A stretch of DNA of 54,415 bases from Solirubrobacteraceae bacterium. GTDB taxonomy: Bacteria > Actinomycetota > Thermoleophilia > Solirubrobacterales > Solirubrobacteraceae. Positions 7,653 through 16,523 of the stretch are shown piece by piece. How positions within the stretch are numbered: the first letter of the stretch is position 1; each line of letters opens with the position of its first letter. The translations under genes and the position numbers were made by a program. The notes under the pieces were generated by a model, which was given only the letters and a program-made list of their open reading frames with translations, had not been told where the DNA came from and did no database searches. The stretch is from contig JADGPP010000013.1 in the NCBI GenBank assembly GCA_017882375.1, positions 1 through 54,415 on the forward strand, given 5' to 3'.

Positions 7653-9263
7653 ATGCACACACCCTTCCGCCAGTCCCGCCTCCCGCTTGCCCTCCTGAGC
7701 GCCGCAGCCCTCGGCCTCGGACTCCTCGCACCGGTCTCGGCCTCGGCGCACGGCGCCGGCGGACGCGACCGCAGCGCCCAGCGGGAAAGCCGCGAACGGC
7801 AGCGCGCAAGCCGTACCGAAGAACGCGCCACGCGTGCCCTGCAACGGCGTGCCGCGCGGGAACAGCAACGAACCGCGCGCAGGGCCACGCGAGCGCAGGA
7901 ACGAGCCGCCCGTCCCAGCGCCCGCGGCGGATCGGCCGGCGAAGCAGCCGCCGAACCGGGTGCCAGCGCGATCGAAGCGCCCGCCGCTGCAGCGCCGGCG
8001 GAATCCGGCGCGCCGGCCAGCGCTGAGGCCAGCGGACGATGCCGCGCCACGATCGAGTCGAGCGCCGCCCGCATCACAGCCGGCGAAACGGTGACGATCT
8101 TCGGCAAGCTCACGTGCCCGACCGCCATCAGCGCCGCCGAACGGCAGGTCACCGTCTATCGGGGCCAGCACGGGACCGCCGCGTCGAGCTTTGCGGCGCT
8201 CGGCGTCGCGACGACCGAAGCCGATGGCTCCTACAAGCTCACGTCGCTGGCGTTCGACACGAACACGACCTTCCGTGTCCGCGTCGGCGACCACGGCGCG
8301 CGCGCCGTGGTCAAGGTCGCGCCGGTGGTCACGCTCAGTGGACCGAGCCCTGCCGCCACGCTGTCGACCGTGGGCGGTCGTTCGCTCGGCCGCCGGGCCG
8401 CCAGGGTCACCTTCAGCGGAACCGTTAATCCCGGCGCCGACGCAGGCCGCGTGTCGCTGCAGGTCGCCTATGCCGCAACCGGCGAACAGTGGCGAACGGT
8501 CTCCTTCGCCAGCGTCGGCTCCGACGGCAGCTACTCCGTCGCACACGGCTTCAGGACGGCCGGTCAGGCGAGCGTCCGCGTGCTCGTTCACATGCGCGGC
8601 CAGAACGTCGTCGGCGCCTCCGAACCGCTCACCTACGAAGTGGCACAGGCGCAGAACCCAAAGCTCACGATCCAGTCCTCGGCGGCTCCGGTCACCTACG
8701 GACAGTCGGTGACGATCACCGGCGTCGCCGCTGAAGCTCCCAATCAGACGGTCACGCTGCTGGCGCGCACGCGCTCGGGCAACTTTGCCCAGGCGGCGAC
8801 CGCGACGACGGACGCCGGCGGCGCCTACAGCTTCACGCAGGCGCCGTCGCAGAGCACCTACTACAGGGTGACCGACGCCAAGACTCGCTCGACGGTGCTG
8901 TTCGCGGGCGTCAAGCGCGCGCTCGCGTCCGACTCCGTCGCGAGCTCGCTGCCGGCCGGACAGCAGGTCGCGTTCACCGGCACGGTCACCCCCGCAGACG
9001 AAGGACAGGTCGTCTACGCAGAACGCGAGAACGCGTCGGGCATCGGCTTTCACATCGTCGCGAGCGCGACCGTCAGCGGCGCCGCCTACTCGATCGCCCA
9101 CATGTTCGCCAACGCCGGCAACTACGTCATGCGAATCAGGATTCCAGGCGACTCGGCATACCAGGCGACCACCAGCGCGCCGTTCAGCTTTGCAGTGACA
9201 CCCGCGCCGGCCACGGTGCTCACACCGGAATCGCCGGGCGGCGCGACTCCTGGCGAAGGCTAG
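7653..9263 (+). CDS. Secreted Ig-like repeat protein with a basic low-complexity region
   Basis: I do not recognise a named family. The 536-residue product has a signal peptide (residues about 1-32, hydrophobic core LALLSAAALGLGLLAP, then Ala-x-Ala). It is followed by a low-complexity stretch to about residue 85 dominated by Arg, Glu, Ala and Gln, and an Ala/Pro/Glu-rich linker to about 125. The rest comprises about four beta-sandwich repeats, each with a D-G-S/A-Y strand motif and a later R-V or R-I strand, like Ig-like or carboxypeptidase-regulatory-like folds. The start is supported by AAAGG just upstream and by the signal peptide. It is divergent from asnB. An extracellular role, perhaps binding the anionic polysaccharide, is inference. 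Confidence 0.75.
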   Translation: MHTPFRQSRLPLALLSAAALGLGLLAPVSASAHGAGGRDRSAQRESRERQRASRTEERATRALQRRAAREQQRTARRATRAQERAARPSARGGSAGEAAAEPGASAIEAPAAAAPAESGAPASAEASGRCRATIESSAARITAGETVTIFGKLTCPTAISAAERQVTVYRGQHGTAASSFAALGVATTEADGSYKLTSLAFDTNTTFRVRVGDHGARAVVKVAPVVTLSGPSPAATLSTVGGRSLGRRAARVTFSGTVNPGADAGRVSLQVAYAATGEQWRTVSFASVGSDGSYSVAHGFRTAGQASVRVLVHMRGQNVVGASEPLTYEVAQAQNPKLTIQSSAAPVTYGQSVTITGVAAEAPNQTVTLLARTRSGNFAQAATATTDAGGAYSFTQAPSQSTYYRVTDAKTRSTVLFAGVKRALASDSVASSLPAGQQVAFTGTVTPADEGQVVYAERENASGIGFHIVASATVSGAAYSIAHMFANAGNYVMRIRIPGDSAYQATTSAPFSFAVTPAPATVLTPESPGGATPGEG

Positions 9264-9285
9264 CCTCGGGCTCTGCACGAGCCAC

Positions 9286-9302
9286 TCGCGGGCGTTGCGC
9301 CC
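9286..9302. terminator. Hairpin between convergent genes
   Basis: GCGGGCG, loop TTG, CGCCCGC form a 7-bp perfect stem between the stop of the secreted protein gene (9263) and the stop of the FkbM gene on the other strand (9309). A second small hairpin (GGCTC/GAGCC) precedes it. No T-run is present. Confidence 0.4.
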
Positions 9303-9308
9303 GCAGCG

Positions 9309-10067
9309 TCACCCCGGTGTCGCCAGCCAGTTGATCACGGTGGTGTTATCGGTGAAAGTCGAGCGTGCGATCGGGCCGTCGCCGGTGATCGCGAACACCC
9401 TGTAACCCAGTTCGCTGAAGAGGTCCCACAGCGACCCCGGTTGTGAGCCATACAGCCGCGCGGCGGCGGCAACGTGCTCGAAGACGACGATCGGGTTGGC
9501 CCGGGACAGAACGGCGCGGGCGCCTTCGAGCACCTGAAGCTCGGCGCCCTCGACGTCGATCTTGATCACGCTCGCCAGCAGGTCGCTCAACTCGGCATCG
9601 AGCGTCGAGACCTGCACCTGGATGTACTGCGGGTGACCCCGCTCGTCGCTGATCTCCGGGCTGCGCCGCAACCCGCTCCAGCCGTCGAGGGCCGTGAAAT
9701 GACAGAACTCGGCTACGTCCGGACCGGCGCCGAGCGCCAGCTGACGGCAGTCGACGCCGGGAAACGACCGTGCCAGCTCGGCGGCGAGAGCGGGAATCGG
9801 CTCGAAGGCGACGTGCCGCCCAGCCGGCGCCAGGCGCACGGCCTCGCGCAGGATCTGACCGCGGTTGGTGCCGACGTCGACGAACATCGAGTCGCTGCGC
9901 AGCACGCCAGCGAGGATCGCACCGATCGCGATCTCCTCGCGCAAGATCTGCGCGGCCTGCGGATAGAAGGCGGCCAGCAGCTCCGGTCGTCCGGAGCGTC
10001 GCGACGCCGCACCGACCGCCCTTCTCACAAGATCTGCAGGCCCCTCCATCGCGGGGCAGTGTTCCAC
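9309..10067 (-). CDS. FkbM-family SAM-dependent methyltransferase
   Basis: The 252-residue protein has the FkbM layout: SAM-binding motif I in FVDVGTNRGQIL at about 82-93, an acidic FEPIPAL loop at about 112-118, and the family motif VIKIDVEGAELQVLEGA at about 165-181. FkbM-type enzymes O-methylate sugars or polyketides, so a role in methylating the polysaccharide is likely. The start used is GTG; an ATG six codons downstream (10049) is an equally possible start. The gene is monocistronic and divergent from the glycosyltransferase pair beginning at 10209. Confidence 0.85.
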   Translation of the reverse strand: MEHCPAMEGPADLVRRAVGAASRRSGRPELLAAFYPQAAQILREEIAIGAILAGVLRSDSMFVDVGTNRGQILREAVRLAPAGRHVAFEPIPALAAELARSFPGVDCRQLALGAGPDVAEFCHFTALDGWSGLRRSPEISDERGHPQYIQVQVSTLDAELSDLLASVIKIDVEGAELQVLEGARAVLSRANPIVVFEHVAAAARLYGSQPGSLWDLFSELGYRVFAITGDGPIARSTFTDNTTVINWLATPG

Positions 10068-10132
10068 AATGCCTCACTCGCGTACCGGCCGAGCAGGCGG
10101 TTGGGCCGGTCAGAGGACGGCACGGCGTTGGC

Positions 10133-10138
10133 TATGAT
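10133..10138 (+). promoter_or_regulatory. -10 element upstream of the glycosyltransferase pair
   Basis: TATGAT is a near-consensus -10 hexamer within the 141-bp divergent intergenic region. A transcript would start near 10145 and carry a leader of about 64 nt before the ATG at 10209. No convincing -35 hexamer is seen at 16-18 bp. Confidence 0.4.
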
Positions 10139-10208
10139 TCGTGACGCATGGCCGACAGCGAACGCGGAGCCCGGCGGCACCCCTCGAGCACAGCAGCGAT
10201 TTGACCAC

Positions 10209-11447
10209 ATGTCGATAGAGCCCGGCTCGGTTCTGCTGGCGACGCCGCGATGGACGCGAAACGGTGGGGTGGCAACGCATGTGATGGCCAGCGCCACGGC
10301 GCTCGTCAAGAGCGGTGTGAACGTGCACGCCGTGGCGGCGCGAATCGAGTCAGAGCCGATCTCCGGCGTGACCCTGCATCACGCCCCGGACCTCTTCAAG
10401 CAGCATGTTTCACCTGAGCTGAGACTCGGCGAGGCTCGGTTCCTGCGCCCGTCGGTAATTCACCTGCATCAATTCGACGATCCCGAGGTGCTTGCGGTCA
10501 TGCAGGGGATCGCACCGGTGGTGATCAGCGTTCACGGCTATTCCGCGTGCACCTCCGGAGTTCACTACTTCCGGCCCGGCCAGGAGTGCACTCGCGCGCA
10601 CGGGCCCGGCTGCGTGCCCAACCTCGCGCTGCGCGGCTGTGCCCACACCCGCGACCCGCGCACGCTGCCCGCGGGATACAGGCGGGCGACGCTCGCGGTG
10701 CAGGCGCTGAGGCGCGCGGACCTTGCGATCTCCTACTCCAGCACGATCGACCGTCACCTCGCCGCCAACGACGTGCTGCAGCGCACGGTCGTTCCCCTGT
10801 TCGCGACGATGAGACCGGCAAGCGCCACAGGTCACGCCACCCGGCGACGGGTCGTCTTCGCCGGGCGAGTAGTGACCCCGAAGGGGATCGGCGTCCTGAT
10901 CCGCGCGGCGCGCGACGTCGACGCCGAGTTCGTGATCTGCGGCGACGGCTGGCAGCTCGAGGCGATGCGCAGGCTCGCCCGGCGTCTGGGGGTGCAGGGG
11001 CGCGTGCGCTTCACCGGCTGGCTGGCCGCGCAGGAGCTCGCGCGCGAGCTGGCGGAGGCATCGGTGGTGGCGATGCCGTCGCTGTGGCCCGAGCCGTTCG
11101 GCCTGGTCGGGATCGAGGCCCACGCCGCCGGGCGGCCGGTCGTGGCCAGCGCGACCGGAGGAGTGGGCGACTGGCTGCAGGACGGGGTAAGCGGCCTGTC
11201 GGTGACGCCAGGCGACGAGCGCGCGCTCGCGGCAGGGCTCAACGAGCTGCTCGCGGACCCCGCGCGGCAGGCGGCGATGGGCGAGGCCGGCAGGAAGATC
11301 GTCGCCGCCCGCTTCACGCCCGAGCGCCACGTCGAGGCCCTCGCGCGGGCCTATCGAATCGCCCGCGCGACCTGGGAGTCGGATCGCAGCGAGGCCTCCG
11401 CACGAGCTTGCGCCTCCACCACGCCGGCCGAGCCATCGCAAGTGTGA
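10209..11447 (+). CDS. GT-B glycosyltransferase, family 4 type, with a four-Cys insert
   Basis: From the ATG at 10209 the product has 412 residues. The N-terminal Arg-Asn-Gly-Gly-Val-Ala-Thr-His motif and the C-terminal EPFGLVGIEAHAAGRPVV (E-x7-E) identify a family 4 transferase. After a His-Gly-Tyr motif near residue 110 there is an insert with four spaced Cys residues, a pattern met in some family 4 enzymes that could bind metal. The open frame runs much further upstream, but that part is antisense to the FkbM gene and was not used. A start 25 codons earlier (10134) overlaps the -10 element and is less likely. The stop overlaps the next start as GTGA. Confidence 0.88.
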   Translation: MSIEPGSVLLATPRWTRNGGVATHVMASATALVKSGVNVHAVAARIESEPISGVTLHHAPDLFKQHVSPELRLGEARFLRPSVIHLHQFDDPEVLAVMQGIAPVVISVHGYSACTSGVHYFRPGQECTRAHGPGCVPNLALRGCAHTRDPRTLPAGYRRATLAVQALRRADLAISYSSTIDRHLAANDVLQRTVVPLFATMRPASATGHATRRRVVFAGRVVTPKGIGVLIRAARDVDAEFVICGDGWQLEAMRRLARRLGVQGRVRFTGWLAAQELARELAEASVVAMPSLWPEPFGLVGIEAHAAGRPVVASATGGVGDWLQDGVSGLSVTPGDERALAAGLNELLADPARQAAMGEAGRKIVAARFTPERHVEALARAYRIARATWESDRSEASARACASTTPAEPSQV

Positions 11448-12805
11448 AGCCGACACTTCTCTGCATCTCGCAGTCGTTTGCCCCCGACACCACGCCGACG
11501 GGAATTCGGGCGAGCAAGCTGCTCGACCGGCTCAGCGCGCAGTGGGACATCACGGTCGTGACCGAGGCACGGGGACCGCACGGCGTCGACGGCGTGCGGG
11601 TGCAGAGCGTGCGCAGCCGACGACCCACCAGGCTGTTCGCGGCGATCCGGCGGTTGCGGCTGGACAAGCTGCTCGAGCTGGCGGTCTGGCCCGACGACTC
11701 GATCTTCTGGGTCGTGCCGGCGGTTCTCGCCGGACGACGCCTGATTCGCGAGATCAAGCCGAGCGCGATCGTCGTGTTCATGATGCCCTACTCCGCGGGC
11801 CTCGTTGGCGTCGTGCTCAGCCGGCTCACGGGCGTCCCGCTCGTGCTCAACCTCGACGACTCGCCGACGTGCACCGACATGCACCCGTACTTCCCCACGC
11901 GCCTGCACTACCACCTCGCGAGAAAGCTCGAGGACTTCTACGCCGCATCGGCGGATGCGGTCGTCTACGTGTCCGAGACGAACCTCGACGCCGTGCGCGC
12001 GCGCCAGCCCGAGCACGTTCGCCAAAGGCTTCATCTCGTGCGCTACGGAGCCGATCGGACCGACGTTCGCCAGCAGCCGACGCGCGACACGCACTTCGAG
12101 ATCGCCTATGTCGGGGCGATGTCCGGCTGGTGGGCGCTAATCGAGCAGGACGCGCCACCGGCCGGGCTCAAGCGCCTGTTTCGCGCCTGGACGCGCCTCG
12201 GCCGCTACGAGCGCACGGTGCTGGACCAACGCACATCTTCTCCGGCCGTGATCGGCCGCGCGATCGTCGACGCGATCGACGCGCATCCCGACTGGGCCGG
12301 GCGCGTGAGGCTGGCCGTCCACGGCAATCCCTACCCACCGTCCGTGGTCGCGCGCGCTCTCGCCGGCGCGGCGGTCGACGGGGTCGTGGACGTCAGCGGT
12401 CCCGTCCCGCACGACGAGGTCGCCCGGATCATCGCCGAGGCGGACCTGCTGTTCTTGACGCTGCCGGCGAGAACCGACGGGTCGCGCGGCGGACGGATCT
12501 CCGCGAAGACCTACGAGTACCTCGCGACCGACCGGCCGATCCTCGCCGCGGCGCCGCAGGGCGAGAACTGGGACTACCTTCAGGACAAGCCCGGCGTGTG
12601 GCTGGTCGCGCCCGACGACCGACGCGGCATGAGCGAGGTCGTCCAGCAGCTCGCGGCAGCCAAGTTCGCCGGAACGCCGCTGTCGTTCGACCGCCGCGAG
12701 CTGAGCGGGCAGCTCTCATACGACACGCGCGCGTGGGAGTTCGCGGCCGTCATCCGTGCGGGGATCGAGCGTCGCCGCGACGGCGAGCCGCAGGCTCGGC
12801 GTTAG
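11444..12805 (+). CDS. Glycosyltransferase, GT-B fold
   Basis: The product of 453 residues starts at a GTG inside the previous gene's stop (4-bp overlap), a classic translational coupling. The N-terminus SQSFAPDTTPTGIRASKLL resembles the acceptor domain of family 4 enzymes, and the C-terminal half has a donor-domain pattern (AEADLLFLTLPA, then YEYLATDRPILAAAP). The E-x7-E motif is less typical than in the other transferases here. The stop overlaps the stop of the convergent FkbM gene by 4 bp, leaving no room for a terminator between them. Confidence 0.82.
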   Translation: MKPTLLCISQSFAPDTTPTGIRASKLLDRLSAQWDITVVTEARGPHGVDGVRVQSVRSRRPTRLFAAIRRLRLDKLLELAVWPDDSIFWVVPAVLAGRRLIREIKPSAIVVFMMPYSAGLVGVVLSRLTGVPLVLNLDDSPTCTDMHPYFPTRLHYHLARKLEDFYAASADAVVYVSETNLDAVRARQPEHVRQRLHLVRYGADRTDVRQQPTRDTHFEIAYVGAMSGWWALIEQDAPPAGLKRLFRAWTRLGRYERTVLDQRTSSPAVIGRAIVDAIDAHPDWAGRVRLAVHGNPYPPSVVARALAGAAVDGVVDVSGPVPHDEVARIIAEADLLFLTLPARTDGSRGGRISAKTYEYLATDRPILAAAPQGENWDYLQDKPGVWLVAPDDRRGMSEVVQQLAAAKFAGTPLSFDRRELSGQLSYDTRAWEFAAVIRAGIERRRDGEPQARR

Positions 12806-13626
12806 AGGCTAGGAGGCTCGCGCGGCGTGGCGAGCACGTGGACGTACCACTCCGCCTCCTGCGGCGGGACCTCCGGCGTCTCGATCGTCCGCACCTCATA
12901 GCCTTTGGACTCGAGCAGCTCGGTGACGGCGCGGTTTGTTCCATGCAGCTCGCAGATCAGCGTCGGGCGGTGCTCGCTCAGCAGCTTGGATGCCCCGCGC
13001 AGCGCCGCGACCTCAGCTCCCTCGATGTCCATCTTCACGAGGTCCGGAGCGGCGGCGTACGCCAGCTGGGCGTCGAGCGTCGACAGCTCCACGCGGACGC
13101 GGCCGGCGATGTCGGTGCCGCGCTTGAACGCCGTGTCGACGCTCGTATCGAGCTTTGCCCACGTCGGCGAGGCGTGGATCTCCAGCTCCGCCGTGCCCTC
13201 GGCGTCGCTCAGCGCGACACCGATCAGCTCCACGTTGGCGAGCTCGTTGAGCGCGATGTTGCGGCGGATCGCCTCCTGGTTGGCGGGCAGCGGCTCGAAT
13301 GCCACCACCTTCCCGTCGCCGACGAGGCGAGCGGCGATCAGCGTATAGAAGCCGACGTTCGCGCCGACGTCCCAGACGACCCCGCCGCTGGGAATGTGCT
13401 CGGCGAAGACGTCCTGGATCAGCGGCTCGCTGGTGCCGAGCGCGTAGCCGGCGGCGGCGCCCGCCGGATCGATGCGCATCCCCGCAGCCTGGCCGTGGCC
13501 GACGACGCGCGCGCGATGCAGCAAGCGCGAGCTGGCGGCCTTGACGACCGGTCCGATCACGGGGCGAAACTGCTGCCGGCCCGCCCATCGCAGGGCCGAC
13601 GCCGGCAGACGGTCAACTAGGCCCAT
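12802..13626 (-). CDS. FkbM-family SAM-dependent methyltransferase
   Basis: This 274-residue protein carries motif I VWDVGANVGFYTL at about 104-116, FEPLPAN at about 133-139 and the FkbM motif VKMDIEGAEVAALRGA around 200-215. It most likely O-methylates a sugar of the polysaccharide. It is the last gene of the long minus-strand operon, overlapping the preceding sulfotransferase gene by 14 bp and the convergent glycosyltransferase gene by 4 bp. Confidence 0.87.
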   Translation of the reverse strand: MGLVDRLPASALRWAGRQQFRPVIGPVVKAASSRLLHRARVVGHGQAAGMRIDPAGAAAGYALGTSEPLIQDVFAEHIPSGGVVWDVGANVGFYTLIAARLVGDGKVVAFEPLPANQEAIRRNIALNELANVELIGVALSDAEGTAELEIHASPTWAKLDTSVDTAFKRGTDIAGRVRVELSTLDAQLAYAAAPDLVKMDIEGAEVAALRGASKLLSEHRPTLICELHGTNRAVTELLESKGYEVRTIETPEVPPQEAEWYVHVLATPREPPSL

Positions 13627-14557
13627 GGCTCGGCAAGCTATCAGCGGGCCTGTCGGCGTCCGGCTCGACCGCCGAGCCCCCGCGAGCGCGCGCGCCGACC
13701 GCCGGCTGCAGCCGTGAGAAGACCAGCTTGAACGGGAACTGCAGGACTTTCGTCAGCAACGACGACCTCTGCGGCGAGCCCGGACCCTTCAAGGCGATCG
13801 CGTCAGAGCGCTTGAGGAAGCGGTTTCCCTGCAACGGGCTGCCCGTGCTCAGCGCGGTCAGATCGGGGATCGCCGAGGACGAGCCGGTCCGCTGCAGGAT
13901 CTGCGCGAGCACGCCTTCCGGGTCGGCGAGGAAGTCCTCGTGGCGCACGAACATGCGCCGCTCGGGCGGGTGGCGCAGAAACGCGAGCAGCGAGAGCAGA
14001 TGCGTCACCCACAGCTGAGCGTTGGTCGTGAACGCCGACTTCGAGGGCGAGTCGGTGTGGCGCGCATCGAAGGAGTCGACCACCCCCTGCGGGTCGCGCA
14101 CCAGGAACAGCAGATAGAGATCGATGCCCGTCAGCGCCTGCAGCTCGATCGCCCGCAGCGGATAGTGCGACGTGTCGACGATGTGGCTCGAGCGCGTCTG
14201 GCGTGCGATCGCGCGATAGAGGTCCTCATAGATTCGCCGGTAGGGCGCGCGCAGGTGACGCCGCGCCGGCCACTTGTGGATCCGGTAGATCACCGAGGAG
14301 CGATCGAGATACAGCTGTGTCTCGTGGCCAAACAGCTCATCCGCGCCGGGGACTTCATCGGCGATCGCTTGCCACAGTTGCACGCCCTGCGCTCCGCCGA
14401 AAGACGCTATGCCCCTGCGCGTCAGCCAGGAATGCAGCTCGCCGGCGAAGAACACACCGTCGCAGTTGCCGAGCGTGACGCCGAGGACGGTGCTGCCGCT
14501 GCGGTGCGCGCCCATCACGTAGATGACCTTCGGCTTCTCGTCGCTCGTCTCAGCCAT
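13613..14557 (-). CDS. Sulfotransferase (GxxRSGST class)
   Basis: The product has 314 residues. The 5'-phosphosulfate-binding loop is GAHRSGSTVLG near residues 16-26, followed by the family's LGNCDGVFFAGELHSWL block. The 3'-phosphate-binding strand is LLFLVRDPQGVVDSF near 148-162. These identify a PAPS-dependent sulfotransferase of the broad Sulfotransfer_3/TPST-like group. It has close relatives in the two genes upstream. It is probably cytoplasmic, sulfating sugar hydroxyls of the lipid-linked repeat or polymer; the exact substrate is unknown. It overlaps the preceding gene by 8 bp. Confidence 0.88.
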   Translation of the reverse strand: MAETSDEKPKVIYVMGAHRSGSTVLGVTLGNCDGVFFAGELHSWLTRRGIASFGGAQGVQLWQAIADEVPGADELFGHETQLYLDRSSVIYRIHKWPARRHLRAPYRRIYEDLYRAIARQTRSSHIVDTSHYPLRAIELQALTGIDLYLLFLVRDPQGVVDSFDARHTDSPSKSAFTTNAQLWVTHLLSLLAFLRHPPERRMFVRHEDFLADPEGVLAQILQRTGSSSAIPDLTALSTGSPLQGNRFLKRSDAIALKGPGSPQRSSLLTKVLQFPFKLVFSRLQPAVGARARGGSAVEPDADRPADSLPSHGPS

Positions 14558-15524
14558 CCGGCTCCTGCAGCGCCCGAGCCGTGGCCACCGGGCGCAGCCG
14601 CGCGAGCACGGGAACCCAGCACGACTGCAGCAAGGTCGTCAGGCGCGACCAGCGCACGGTCGGATGGGTCGACCGCTTCACCGCGATCGCCCGCGACATG
14701 ATCAGCGAGTTGCCCTGCAGTGGGACGCCACCGCGCAGCGACGTCAGGTCGGGCATCGCCACGCCGGTGGCGAAGCGGTCGAGGATCTGCTGCATCACGC
14801 CCTCCGGATCGGCCAGAAAGGACTCGTGGCGAACGAACATGCGCCGCCGTCGTGGATGGCGCAGGAACACGAATATCGACAGCAGCTGCGTCAGCCAGAG
14901 GTTCGCGTTCATCGTGAGAATGCGAATTCTTCGCTCTGCCACTTCGTGGCGGCTGATCTCGCGGACGTTTGACGCGACGACGTCCTGCGGGTCGCGGACG
15001 AGCAGCACGAGATACAGCTCGATACCGCTCAGCTTCTGCAGCTCGCGGGCGCGCAGCGGGAAATGCGACGTGTCGACGATGTGGCTGGCACCGGCGGTGC
15101 GCGCGATCGCCTGGAAGAGGTCCTGTGCAACCTGGCGATAGCGGCGCAGCATCCGCCGACGAGCCGGCCACCGGTCGACGCGCAGCAGGGCCGACGAGCG
15201 CTCGACCAGACGGTTGGCCTCGCCGCCGAAGAGCTCCTCGGCGCCCGCTCCATCCATCGCTTCGCGCACACCCCTCCAGAACTCGGTCCGCTCCGAGCCG
15301 CCCCGGCTGGACGCCCCGGAGCTTGCCAGCCACTCGTCGACCTCGCCAGCGTAGAAGGAGTCCGAGCAGTTCCCCAGCGCGACGCCGAGGATCGTGCTGC
15401 CGCTGTGGCCTGCGCCCATCACGTAGATCACCTTGGGCGCTTGGCGCGGCGACTCGGACGGAGGACCCTCGCTTGACTGGAGCAGCGCCGCGGCAGAGGG
15501 GCTTGACCTAGGCGGCGCGGGCAT
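14550..15524 (-). CDS. Sulfotransferase (GxxHSGST class)
   Basis: From the ATG at 15524 the protein has 324 residues; a TTG nine codons earlier is less likely because a TACACT -10-like hexamer lies between. The PAPS loop is GAGHSGSTILG near residues 37-47, with His where the two paralogs have Arg. It is followed by LGNCSDSFYAGEVDEWL. The 3'-phosphate motif is VLLVRDPQDVVASN. It is the middle member of a three-gene set with the genes at 13613 and 15621. It is separated from the upstream member by about 96 bp, the largest gap in this operon. Confidence 0.87.
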   Translation of the reverse strand: MPAPPRSSPSAAALLQSSEGPPSESPRQAPKVIYVMGAGHSGSTILGVALGNCSDSFYAGEVDEWLASSGASSRGGSERTEFWRGVREAMDGAGAEELFGGEANRLVERSSALLRVDRWPARRRMLRRYRQVAQDLFQAIARTAGASHIVDTSHFPLRARELQKLSGIELYLVLLVRDPQDVVASNVREISRHEVAERRIRILTMNANLWLTQLLSIFVFLRHPRRRRMFVRHESFLADPEGVMQQILDRFATGVAMPDLTSLRGGVPLQGNSLIMSRAIAVKRSTHPTVRWSRLTTLLQSCWVPVLARLRPVATARALQEPDG

Positions 15525-15535
15525 GGAGAAGCGGC

Positions 15536-15541
15536 AGTGTA
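15536..15541 (-). promoter_or_regulatory. Possible internal -10 element in the long operon
   Basis: TACACT on the minus strand lies 11 bases before the ATG at 15524, in the only sizeable gap among the downstream genes of the operon. It could give a second transcript with a leader of only a few bases covering two sulfotransferases and the FkbM gene. Confidence 0.25.
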
Positions 15542-15620
15542 GCGGTCCCAAGATCCCCGGCGACGCTCTGGAAAGGGCCGATCGGGCAGCTTCGCCGCCG
15601 CAATCGGGCGCCCGCTGCGC

Positions 15621-16523
15621 CTACTCGTCGGCGGCGGGTGCAAGCCGCGAAAAGACCGCCCGCCATGGCGCCTGCAGCACCGCCGTGACACGCGATCGCG
15701 CAACCGGCGCGGCTGGCCGCGCATCGAGGGCTACGACCTGTGAGCCGACCAGCCGGTTGCCGTGAAACGGCAGACCGGTGCGAAGCGACCGCAGGTCGGG
15801 CACCGCCGAGGACGAGCCGACGCCGTCGAGAATCCTCCTGAGCACGCGTGCTGGATCGGCGACGAAGTCCTCGTGGCGAACGAACAGGCGCCGGTCGCGC
15901 GGATGGCGCAGGAAGACCCACACCGACAGCAGATGCGTCAGCCACAGATACGCATTGCCCGTCGGCACGTCGAAGCTGCGCTCGGCGACGTCTGTGCGGC
16001 CCAGCGATGCGACCACGCTCTGTGGATCGCGCACCAGCAGCAGCAGGTGCAGATCGATGCCGTCGAGCGCCTGCAGCTCCCGCGCGCGCAGCGGATAGTG
16101 GGAGGTGTCGACGACGTGCGTCGCCCCGGATACCGCCGCGAGCGCGAGGTAGAGCTGTTGTGAGACGCGGCGATAGCGCGCGCGCAGTCGACGTCGCGTG
16201 GGCCACTTGCGCGGATCCAGCAGGGCCGAGGAGCGCTCCAGCCAGCCGGTCCTGGCGGCGAACAGACCTTGCTCGTCGCCGACGTCGCGCGAGACGGCCT
16301 CCCAGAACGACGCAAGCTCCGCACCGCTGCGACGGGGAACCCCCGACCGCGCGAACCACTTGTCCAGCTCGCCGGCGAAGAGCACGCCGTCGCAGTTGCC
16401 GAGCGCGACGCCGAGGATCGTGCTGCCGCTGCGCCCGGCCCCCATCACGTATACGACCTTTGGCCGCGCGAGATTTGCATCGGCGCCGGCGGCTGGCTGT
16501 GGCGTCCGAGCGCCGCGGATCAT
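15621..16523 (-). CDS. Sulfotransferase (GxxRSGST class)
   Basis: The 300-residue product starts at an ATG overlapping the stop of the preceding glycosyltransferase gene (ATGA). The longer open frame upstream is antisense-like sequence within that gene and was rejected. The PAPS loop is GAGRSGSTILG near residues 28-38, then LGNCDGVLFAGELDKWF. The 3'-phosphate motif is LLLLVRDPQSVVASL. Strong similarity to the genes at 14550 and 13613 points to duplication within the locus. The likely role is PAPS-dependent O-sulfation of the polysaccharide. Confidence 0.88.
   Translation of the reverse strand: MIRGARTPQPAAGADANLARPKVVYVMGAGRSGSTILGVALGNCDGVLFAGELDKWFARSGVPRRSGAELASFWEAVSRDVGDEQGLFAARTGWLERSSALLDPRKWPTRRRLRARYRRVSQQLYLALAAVSGATHVVDTSHYPLRARELQALDGIDLHLLLLVRDPQSVVASLGRTDVAERSFDVPTGNAYLWLTHLLSVWVFLRHPRDRRLFVRHEDFVADPARVLRRILDGVGSSSAVPDLRSLRTGLPFHGNRLVGSQVVALDARPAAPVARSRVTAVLQAPWRAVFSRLAPAADE

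Noticed and set aside
7477-7809. Upstream extension of asnB
   Set aside because: It would bury the catalytic Cys2; class II amidotransferases need it at the N-terminus after Met removal.
7620-9278. Open frame of 552 codons opposite the secreted Ig-like protein
   Set aside because: Low-complexity Arg/Gly-rich sequence with no domain. The plus-strand frame has a signal peptide and repeated domains.
9474-10208. N-terminal extension of the glycosyltransferase starting at 10209
   Set aside because: It runs antisense through the FkbM gene and has no glycosyltransferase features; the family homology starts just after the ATG at 10209.
10547-11443. Upstream part of the frame containing the second glycosyltransferase
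   Set aside because: It is out-of-frame sequence of the first glycosyltransferase. The GTG at 11444 in a GTGA overlap is the natural start.
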